From assembly GCA_965246795.1 (NCBI GenBank), contig CBDFFN010000021.1:186001-250000 (forward strand): a stretch of DNA of 64,000 nt, written 5' to 3'. Shown here piece by piece: positions 58,574 to 64,000 of this stretch. The notes beneath the pieces are model-generated. The model did no database searches and was not told the origin of the DNA. It saw only the letters and a program-made list of their open reading frames with translations. A program made the position numbers and the translations under genes. Origin of the DNA: JAJXWB01 sp965246795. Its GTDB lineage: Bacteria > Pseudomonadota > Alphaproteobacteria > Rhizobiales > Beijerinckiaceae. How positions within the stretch are numbered: position 1 is the first letter of the stretch; the number at the start of each line of letters is the position of its first letter.

Positions 58574-59410
58574 ATGGCTTCGTATAGTTCCGGCTCCGCT
58601 AATGTCGTCGAATTCGGCCGAGGCGATCCGATGTTTCAGCAGATCAGGACCGAAGCCGAAGAGGCGATGCACCGTGAGGCGGACGTCTCGGCATTCATGC
58701 TCACGCATGTGCTGAACCACGACACGCTCGAGCGGGCGATCGTACATCGCGTCGCGGCCCGGTTGCACCATCCCGATCTCGCCGCGACGATGATCGAACA
58801 TGCGTTTCACGATCTTATTGCGCGCGACGCTTCGATCTCGGAGGCATTTCGCGCCGATCTCATCGCGGTGTTCGACCGCGATCCCGCCTGCCACCGGCTG
58901 ATGGAGCCGCTGCTTTATTTCAAGGGCTTCCATGCACTGCAGACGCATCGTCTCGCGCATGGCCTCTGGAAATCCGGCCGTCGCGATTTCGCGCTCTATC
59001 TGCAGAGCCGCGCCTCGACCGTGTTCCAGGTGGACATCAATCCAGCGGCGCGCTTTGGTAAAGGCATCTTCCTCGACCACGCGACGGCCATCGTCATCGG
59101 CGAAACCGTCGTCATCGACGACAACGTGTCGATCCTGCAGGGCGTGACGCTTGGCGGCACTGGCAAGGAAGTCGGCGACCGGCACCCGAAAATTCGTCAT
59201 GGTGTTCTGATCGGCGCTGGCGCGAAGGTGCTCGGCAACATCGAAGTCGGGCACTGCGCGCGCATCGCGTCCGGCTCTGTCGTTCTTGCGCCCGTGCCGC
59301 ATAACAAGACGGTCGCCGGCGTGCCGGCGCGCGTTGTCGGCGAGGCAGGTTGCGCGGAACCCGCGCGCTCGATGGACCAGATCATCGCCGAGAAGCTGCT
59401 CGAAGCCTGA
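58574..59410 (+). CDS. cysE: Serine O-acetyltransferase CysE
   Basis: A 278-residue serine acetyltransferase. The N-terminal helical domain includes VLNHDTLERAIVHRVAARL and FKGFHALQTHRLAHGLWKSGRRDFALYLQSRAS. The left-handed beta-helix has DINPAARFGKGIFLDHATAIVIGETVVIDDNVSILQGVTLGGTGK and HPKIRHGVLIGAGAKVLGNIEVGHCARI with the active-site His. It makes O-acetylserine for cysteine synthesis. The ATG at 58574 follows GAGG and is chosen over the upstream start. Confidence 0.96.
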   Translation: MASYSSGSANVVEFGRGDPMFQQIRTEAEEAMHREADVSAFMLTHVLNHDTLERAIVHRVAARLHHPDLAATMIEHAFHDLIARDASISEAFRADLIAVFDRDPACHRLMEPLLYFKGFHALQTHRLAHGLWKSGRRDFALYLQSRASTVFQVDINPAARFGKGIFLDHATAIVIGETVVIDDNVSILQGVTLGGTGKEVGDRHPKIRHGVLIGAGAKVLGNIEVGHCARIASGSVVLAPVPHNKTVAGVPARVVGEAGCAEPARSMDQIIAEKLLEA

Positions 59411-59504
59411 GCGGTGCAATTGCAGCGTGCGTGACGCCGTTCGCTTGAAGCCATTTGCGCTTCGTGGCAAGCCGGTCGCCAATTCTCACACCAAGTGGCG
59501 GCGC

Positions 59505-59909
59505 GTGGATAAGATCGAACTGAAGAAGCTGCAGGAATTTCTCGCGAAATCCTTTGGCAACGACGCAATCCGCGTCGCGCCGAACGCAAAAGAGCCCGAT
59601 ACGCTGGCCGACGTGCAGTTCGGACAGCGGGTGCTTGGGCAGATCACCCTCGACGACGAGGACGGGGACCGCTCCTTCGTCTTCGAGATGAAGATTCCCG
59701 TGAACCGCCTCATACTGCAGGACTACCTGCGGCGATTGTTCGAGAACGACAAGCTCAAGGTCGTTGCCCGCGCGAAGAAGACCGATTCCGTCGAGCTGAA
59801 TTCCGGCGACGATTATCTCGGCATCATTTCCGCCGACAACAAGGATGCGTCGAGCTTCACGCTCTCGATCGCCATCCTCGATGTCGATCTCGACGACGCA
59901 GAGCTTTGA
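59505..59909 (+). CDS. Tandem DUF3126-family protein
   Basis: A 134-residue protein made of two DUF3126-like units: KIELKKLQEFLAKSFGNDAIRVAP... with ITLDDEDGDRSFVFEMKIPV, then LILQDYLRRLFENDKLKVVARAKKTDSVELNSGDDYLGIIS with SFTLSIAILDVDLDD. The family is alphaproteobacterial with no known function. Start is taken as GTG 59505 (VDKIEL); no strong ribosome site is visible and a GTG at 59427 is possible. It follows cysE, a frequent neighbour. Confidence 0.82.
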   Translation: MDKIELKKLQEFLAKSFGNDAIRVAPNAKEPDTLADVQFGQRVLGQITLDDEDGDRSFVFEMKIPVNRLILQDYLRRLFENDKLKVVARAKKTDSVELNSGDDYLGIISADNKDASSFTLSIAILDVDLDDAEL

Positions 59910-60839
59910 TCACGCGGCTTCACGCCGCGCTTCGTAGGCTTTAAGCGCGCGGTAGGCCATCGCGAGGTTCGGCCGCTCCACCGCCGGCGCATGTGCGCGA
60001 CCTCGCTCGAGCAGATCGCCGATGACGTGATCGGCCTCGACACGACCGTTCTTGTCGATATCGCGCAGCATGGACGCCGTCAGCGGCGACTTTGTCGTCA
60101 GCATCGCCCGCAGGCGCTGCATCGCCGGCTCGCGCGGTGCAAAGCCTGAACCTTCGGCGATCGCGCGGCATTCCTCGGCCATAGCGAGCAGGAAGTCGGC
60201 GCCGCCGGGCGCCGCGAGGATCGCGCCGACAGGCGCCCGCATCAACGTCGTGCCAGACGCAAGCGAGGCGAGAAACACCCACTTCTCCCACATTTCCTGA
60301 TTGATGTTAGGGCTGGCGGTGACCGGGATGCCGTCGTCGGCGAAAGCTGTACGGATCGCTTCGACGCGTTTGCTCATCGTGCCGTCGCGCTCGCCGAACG
60401 TGAGCGACTGCGCGTCATTCAGATGCACGATCGTGCCGTCCTCCGCGAGCGTCGCAGCGATGACGCATTGTCCGCCGAGCACCGCCTGCGATCCGAAGGC
60501 CGCATCCAGCGCATCGAGATGCGCCATGCCATTGAGCAGCGGCAGGATCGCCGTTTGTTCGGAGACTGCGGGGCGCATATCCGCGATGACAGATGGCAAA
60601 TCGTAGGCCTTGCACGTCACCACGGCGAGATCGTAGCCCGAGCCCGGCGCATCGCGCGTAACCGTCTGCGGCTTCGCGATCGTCTCGTCGCCCGCGGGAC
60701 TGCGAACACGTAGCCCGTGTTTCGCAAGATTTTCGGCGCGCGCCGGGCGCACGAGAAACGTGACGTCGCAGCCATGCGCCGCAAGGCGAGCACCGAAATA
60801 GCCGCCGATCGCGCCGGCGCCGATCATCAGGATGCGCAA
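59910..60839 (-). CDS. panE: 2-dehydropantoate 2-reductase (PanE/ApbA family)
   Basis: A 309-residue NADPH-dependent reductase: LRILMIGAGAIGGYFGARLAAHG (Rossmann, residues 1-22), VVTCKAYDLPSVIADM with the catalytic lysine (~78), NGMAHLDAL (~100), and the C-terminal helical domain KWVFLASLASGTTLMRAPVGAIL. It reduces ketopantoate to pantoate, or a related 2-keto acid. TTG at 60839 has AGGA at good spacing; the longer frame is open. Several PanE-like paralogues exist in Rhizobiales, so function as the pantothenate enzyme is probable, not certain. Confidence 0.87.
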   Translation of the reverse strand: MRILMIGAGAIGGYFGARLAAHGCDVTFLVRPARAENLAKHGLRVRSPAGDETIAKPQTVTRDAPGSGYDLAVVTCKAYDLPSVIADMRPAVSEQTAILPLLNGMAHLDALDAAFGSQAVLGGQCVIAATLAEDGTIVHLNDAQSLTFGERDGTMSKRVEAIRTAFADDGIPVTASPNINQEMWEKWVFLASLASGTTLMRAPVGAILAAPGGADFLLAMAEECRAIAEGSGFAPREPAMQRLRAMLTTKSPLTASMLRDIDKNGRVEADHVIGDLLERGRAHAPAVERPNLAMAYRALKAYEARREAA

Positions 60840-60849
60840 TGTCTGGTCC

Positions 60850-61518
60850 TCACCGCTGGATAAAACTGTCGACGAGACGCCGTACACCGTCGGTCAGAAC
60901 ATTCCAGTGCGGCAATAGCGTCGGTGAAAAGCGAATGTCGATGTCGAGCCCGTCGCGCCGGATCGCAGCGAGGCAGGTCGAAGGCAGATCCGAGGGCGGC
61001 TGCGTCGGGCGCACGCAGCGCGCCGCGAAATTTCGTCCGTCCGGCGGCAGGAAGTGCAGTTCTTCGCGCTCGTAGGGGCTGCCGTTCTCGAAGCGGCGCA
61101 TGAGCAGACCGTTCTCGCCTTGCCACACGTCCGATTGCAGGAAGCGCGCGTAGAGCGTTTCGGTGCGATCCGCAGGATCGGCGGTTTCGTCCTCCGGCCG
61201 CAATGTCATGAAGACCAGCTGGCGTTCGCCCGGCTCGATCGCATCGTCGCCCTTCAGCGCAGACGCGCTTGCACCGGCGGGCTTCAGGTCGGGCACGGTG
61301 AAGGCCATCTCGACACGATCGAAAATGCCGCCGCCGCGCCCCTGCGCGAAACGCGCGTAGGCAGCGGGATAGATGAGCGTCGCGCTTCCGAGATGGACGA
61401 TGGCCTGTGACGACGGCGAGGACGCGCGCGTCCTGAAAACGACGAAGGAGACGGCAACAACGACGAGGATCGCAACAGCGCCGACCCCGAAGGCTGCGCG
61501 CCGACCGACCGCCGTCAT
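60850..61518 (-). CDS. Membrane-anchored hypothetical protein coupled to rhomboid
   Basis: A 222-residue protein with an N-terminal membrane anchor (AFGVGAVAILVVVAVSFVVF, ~9-28) and a soluble domain with one Cys pair (FAARCVRPTQPPSDLPSTCLAA, ~167-188). It is largely beta-rich (VFMTLRPEDETADPADRTETLYARFL). Not recognised. Its ATG overlaps the rhomboid stop by 4 bp, so it may be a substrate or partner of the protease. Confidence 0.75.
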   Translation of the reverse strand: MTAVGRRAAFGVGAVAILVVVAVSFVVFRTRASSPSSQAIVHLGSATLIYPAAYARFAQGRGGGIFDRVEMAFTVPDLKPAGASASALKGDDAIEPGERQLVFMTLRPEDETADPADRTETLYARFLQSDVWQGENGLLMRRFENGSPYEREELHFLPPDGRNFAARCVRPTQPPSDLPSTCLAAIRRDGLDIDIRFSPTLLPHWNVLTDGVRRLVDSFIQR

Positions 61519-62357
61519 GCAGAGGCCTGCATCGGTGATGGCTCCGGCGCAGGAGGCTGCGGCGGGTCGAACAGACGAAACAACAGGAGGCCCGTCAGGA
61601 AGCCGCCGATATGCGCTTCCCACGCGATCGACACGTCGGAGAGCCCGAAGGGCGTCGCGAAGACGCCGAACAGGAGATTGACCGCGAACCACATCGCTAG
61701 AAACGCCACCACGCGCGGATCGCGAAAGATGTAGCGCAGAGGCAGCGAGGGACCCTGATAGGCAGCCAGCACACCACGACGCGCCCAGGGCCCGAGTGGC
61801 GCGCCAGGGGCAAAGGCGAAGCGTGCGGCGGCCGCCATCGCCCCGGAGATCGCAGCCGACGCACCGACGAGCGGTGAGAATTCGAAGAAGTGAACGGCGC
61901 TGTGCGCGACGACGCCACCCAGCGCAGTGACGGCGAAAAACAACAGAAAGCGCGTCCCGCCGAAACGTCGCGCCACGGCAGACCCGAAGGCGGCGAGCCA
62001 GACGCTGTTGACCACGACATGCGTCCAGCCGCCGTGGAGCAGCGCGTAGGTGAACGGCGTCCACCAGCGAAAGCCATTCGGCCCCAACAGCAAAATCACG
62101 TCCTCGACCGAGAACGCGTCACGTCGCACAAGCCCCGCCGCCGATTCCGCAACGCCTGCGGGATCGAACAGACGCGCAAAGCCGGCCGGTACGAAGGCAA
62201 AGGTAAGCAGGAGCTGTACATCGTTCTCAGGCGAGAGCGCAGAGCGCAGCGCCTGGATCGCGACGAGCACCAGAACGAGCCCTAGAACGAGGCGCCCGCG
62301 CGCGTCGAACCTGGCCTGCGCATCCTGCGCTTCCGCCGTGCCTTCGACCGCCGCCAT
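61515..62357 (-). CDS. Rhomboid-family intramembrane serine protease
   Basis: A 280-residue polytopic protein. The rhomboid core has HGGWTHVVVNSVWLAAFG (the conserved His and Asn helix), the catalytic serine in GASAAISGAMAAAARFAF (~160), and the catalytic histidine in WEAHIGGFLTGLLLF near the C-terminus. It cleaves membrane-anchored proteins. ATG at 62357 is preferred; the open frame runs upstream. It is coupled by ATGA to the membrane-anchored gene downstream. Confidence 0.93.
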   Translation of the reverse strand: MAAVEGTAEAQDAQARFDARGRLVLGLVLVLVAIQALRSALSPENDVQLLLTFAFVPAGFARLFDPAGVAESAAGLVRRDAFSVEDVILLLGPNGFRWWTPFTYALLHGGWTHVVVNSVWLAAFGSAVARRFGGTRFLLFFAVTALGGVVAHSAVHFFEFSPLVGASAAISGAMAAAARFAFAPGAPLGPWARRGVLAAYQGPSLPLRYIFRDPRVVAFLAMWFAVNLLFGVFATPFGLSDVSIAWEAHIGGFLTGLLLFRLFDPPQPPAPEPSPMQASA

Positions 62358-62513
62358 GCGCCCTTGTGTCCGCTCCGCCGACGATCCGCAAGCGCGAGGC
62401 ACGCAAGACACTCGGGCATGGCACACGGGCTGCTGTCTCAAGCGAGAAGAGCCGTTTTGTGGTGTTCAAATCCCGATTTGGGACACCGTGGCTAGCAAGC
62501 ATGACGAGAAGCC

Positions 62514-63119
62514 ATGAGACATGAAGCCTCGCGAGACCTGTTCCGATATTGGAACGAGGTCCGCGAACCGCGCGCCAGCCCGGAGCGCGACGACATCGAT
62601 CCCGGCGAAATCCGGAACGTGCTCGCGGACACGTTCATTCTCGAAGCGAGACGTGACGGCACGTTTCCGTTGCGCCTCTCGGGCACACGGGTCGACGCGC
62701 TATGGCTCGCAAACCTGCGCGACCATTGCTTTCTCGATCTGTGGGGCGACGACCGACATTCCATCGCCGCCGCGCTCTGGACCGTGATGGACGGCACGAG
62801 TCCCGTCATTCTCGCCGCGAAAGCGAAACCGCGCGGCCGCCCGGAAGTCAGCGCCGAGGCGTTGCTCCTTCCGTTGCGTCATCACGGCCGCACGCACTCG
62901 CTGGTACTCGGCGCGCTCAGCATCGCGCAGCCGCCTTCGTGGATCGGTCTCGTGCCGATCGAGAAGCTTCGACTCGTATCGCTACGCGTGATCATGCCGG
63001 AGGAAGCCGTCAGGCTGCCGGTCCTGCCGCACACGGTCGGAACACAGTCGGCTCCCCAGCAGCGGCACGGACATCTGACAGTCTACGCAGGTGGGCGCGG
63101 AAACCACGATCACCCGTAA
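62514..63119 (+). CDS. PAS-domain protein (PAS_5 type)
   Basis: A 201-residue protein with the alphaproteobacterial PAS_5 pattern: LFRYWNEVREPRASPERDDIDPGEIRNVLADTFILE (~9-44), FPLRLSGTRVDALW and LLPLRHHGRTHSLVLGALSI. These stand-alone sensors are often adjacent to PilZ proteins, as here. No output domain is present; it may act through a partner. It is divergent from rhomboid. Confidence 0.85.
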   Translation: MRHEASRDLFRYWNEVREPRASPERDDIDPGEIRNVLADTFILEARRDGTFPLRLSGTRVDALWLANLRDHCFLDLWGDDRHSIAAALWTVMDGTSPVILAAKAKPRGRPEVSAEALLLPLRHHGRTHSLVLGALSIAQPPSWIGLVPIEKLRLVSLRVIMPEEAVRLPVLPHTVGTQSAPQQRHGHLTVYAGGRGNHDHP

Positions 63120-63180
63120 CCGGATGGTAAGTGCCGTTGGTCACATTGGATTTTTCCCTGCCGGACCTTCGTCACGCCGT

Positions 63181-63786
63181 ATGATGGCACTGCTGAAAAC
63201 AAGTGCACTCGCTCAGGAGCGTCGGCGTCACTCGCGCGTCGGCGTGAAGATCGACGGCCGCCTTATGCTCGAGGACAAGCAGGAATATCCCTGCGAGACC
63301 GTCGACATGTCGCCGGGCGGCGTTTTGCTGCGTACGACGGCCCGCGGCCGCATCACGGAAAAGGTGATCGCGTATCTCGACCACTTCGGCAGGATCGAGG
63401 GCGTCATCGTGCGCGCTATGCCCGACGGCTTTGCAATGAAAGTCGTCCTGCCTGCACCGAAGCGCGACAAGGTGGCCGACCTCCTGACTTGGCTGGCAAA
63501 CCAGCCGGACAGCGGCACGCTCGAAGACCGACGACACAAACGTATCGTGCCGCATAAGTCGGACACGCTGCTGCAACTCGTCAGCGGCTCGTCGCTCCCC
63601 GCGCGCATCATCGACATTTCAATATCGGGCGTCGGCGTCGCGATCGAGAAGCAGCCCTCGATCGGCGCGCGCGTCGTCGTTGGACAAACGCCGGGGAAAG
63701 TCGTCCGGCATTTCGAGAACGGCATCGCAGTCGAATTCTTGCGCCTCGTTCCGAGCGCGACTTTCGACGAAGATATCGTGCTCTAG
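63181..63786 (+). CDS. PilZ-domain protein (two PilZ-like units)
   Basis: A protein of about 201 residues with two PilZ-like units: RRRHSRVGVKIDGRLML ... ETVDMSPGGVLLRT (RxxxR and D-x-S-x-x-G motifs, ~18-60), then EDRRHKRIVPHKSDTLLQL ... ARIIDISISGVGVAI (~118-165). These motifs bind cyclic-di-GMP, so the protein probably responds to it in control of motility or surface growth. Starts at 63091, 63124 and 63181 are possible; none has a clear ribosome site. It overlaps or follows the PAS gene closely and is likely in the same transcript. Confidence 0.87.
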   Translation: MMALLKTSALAQERRRHSRVGVKIDGRLMLEDKQEYPCETVDMSPGGVLLRTTARGRITEKVIAYLDHFGRIEGVIVRAMPDGFAMKVVLPAPKRDKVADLLTWLANQPDSGTLEDRRHKRIVPHKSDTLLQLVSGSSLPARIIDISISGVGVAIEKQPSIGARVVVGQTPGKVVRHFENGIAVEFLRLVPSATFDEDIVL

Positions 63787-63799
63787 CGCATCGCGCTTA

Positions 63800-64000
63800 T
63801 CAGCGACCGCGATCGAACGACCAGCGTCCCGCGCCAGACACATACAGCGACAGGAAGCCGCCAGCGATGGCGAGGTTCTTCATGAAGTGGATGACCTGAT
63901 TCGGGTCGCCGAACTTCGTATGAAACGCCAGTCCGGCAATCAACGTGAAACCCGCCAGCAGGATCGCGACTATGCGTGTCTGATAGCCGAGCAGGATCAG
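63800..64000 (-). CDS. DoxX-family membrane protein, C-terminal part
   Basis: The window edge cuts the 5' end; 66 residues plus the stop remain: LILLGYQTRIVAILLAGFTL and IAGLAFHTKFGDPNQVIHFM, then KNLAIAGGFLSLYVSGAGRW. The layout of two hydrophobic helices with HFMKNLAIAGGF and a terminal SGAGRWSFD fits the DoxX family of four-helix membrane proteins. It converges on the PilZ gene (13-bp gap). Confidence 0.8.
   Translation of the reverse strand: MILLGYQTRIVAILLAGFTLIAGLAFHTKFGDPNQVIHFMKNLAIAGGFLSLYVSGAGRWSFDRGR

Overview
The window looks like chromosome of a GC-rich alphaproteobacterium, most likely Hyphomicrobiales (Rhizobiales). Pointers are an alphaproteobacterial Porin_2-type porin, DUF6894 and tandem DUF3126 proteins, a LOV-type hybrid kinase, the gatC-gatA-gatB / UPF0173 / ruvX neighbourhood, and many small exported proteins of rhizobial type. 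No genus is claimed.

Region 1 (1-22.5 kb) is a transport and amide/peptide catabolism region. It opens with the end of a glutamate/aspartate-type ABC system (binding protein, two permeases, ATPase) followed by a GH15 glucoamylase-like gene. On the minus strand are an acetamidase/formamidase, a complete Dpp/Opp-type peptide ABC transporter (two ATPases, two permeases, binding protein) and an amidase. On the plus strand are an NMT1/SsuABC-type transporter, a DinB-fold protein, a kynurenine-formamidase-like hydrolase, a SnoaL/NTF2-like protein, an allantoate/carbamoyl amidohydrolase and an M20 deacylase. A large orphan AAA/TPR protein sits between them. The genes read as uptake and hydrolysis of small amides or N-acylated compounds; the true substrate cannot be read from the sequence. 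Two strong hairpin terminators separate this from a big porin gene (22.6-24.3 kb).

Region 2 (about 25.3-48.7 kb) is a genomic island in the 3' end of a tRNA-Ser(GCU) gene. A 16-bp copy of the tRNA 3' end (GATGGCGGAGACGGAG) lies at both ends, and just inside each end is the tandem GTTGGGGT-AAAA-GTTGGGGT, probably integrase arm sites. The integrase is truncated and runs into a phage structural-gene fragment, so the island is probably immobile by itself. It carries a phage remnant with a TGT-like enzyme, small Tat-type exported proteins, a stress/envelope block (Crp/Fnr regulator, KGG microprotein, small membrane proteins, an Asn-rich outer-membrane protein), a LOV-PAS-PAS-kinase-receiver blue-light sensor, and a quorum-sensing locus. 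That locus is luxI, overlapping a cytochrome P450, then a GrlR-like and a MerR gene, with luxR divergent. Next come two nucleoside 2-deoxyribosyltransferase-like genes (one chimeric with a ribbon-helix-helix-like domain, one tail-anchored to the membrane), a secreted-nuclease operon, and an HUH-like plus AlpA-like pair next to the tRNA.

Region 3 (48.8-64 kb) is core chromosome: a lysine-rich histone-H1-like protein, gatCAB, a CPBP protease, UPF0173, ruvX, dprA, plsY, cysE, DUF3126, a panE-like reductase, a rhomboid protease, PAS and PilZ proteins, and the end of a DoxX-family gene.

The most promising candidate for something undescribed is the island's 38.6-44.9 kb segment: an AHL synthase coupled to a P450, with paralogous MerR regulators and NDT-like enzymes, on the same island as a blue-light sensor kinase.
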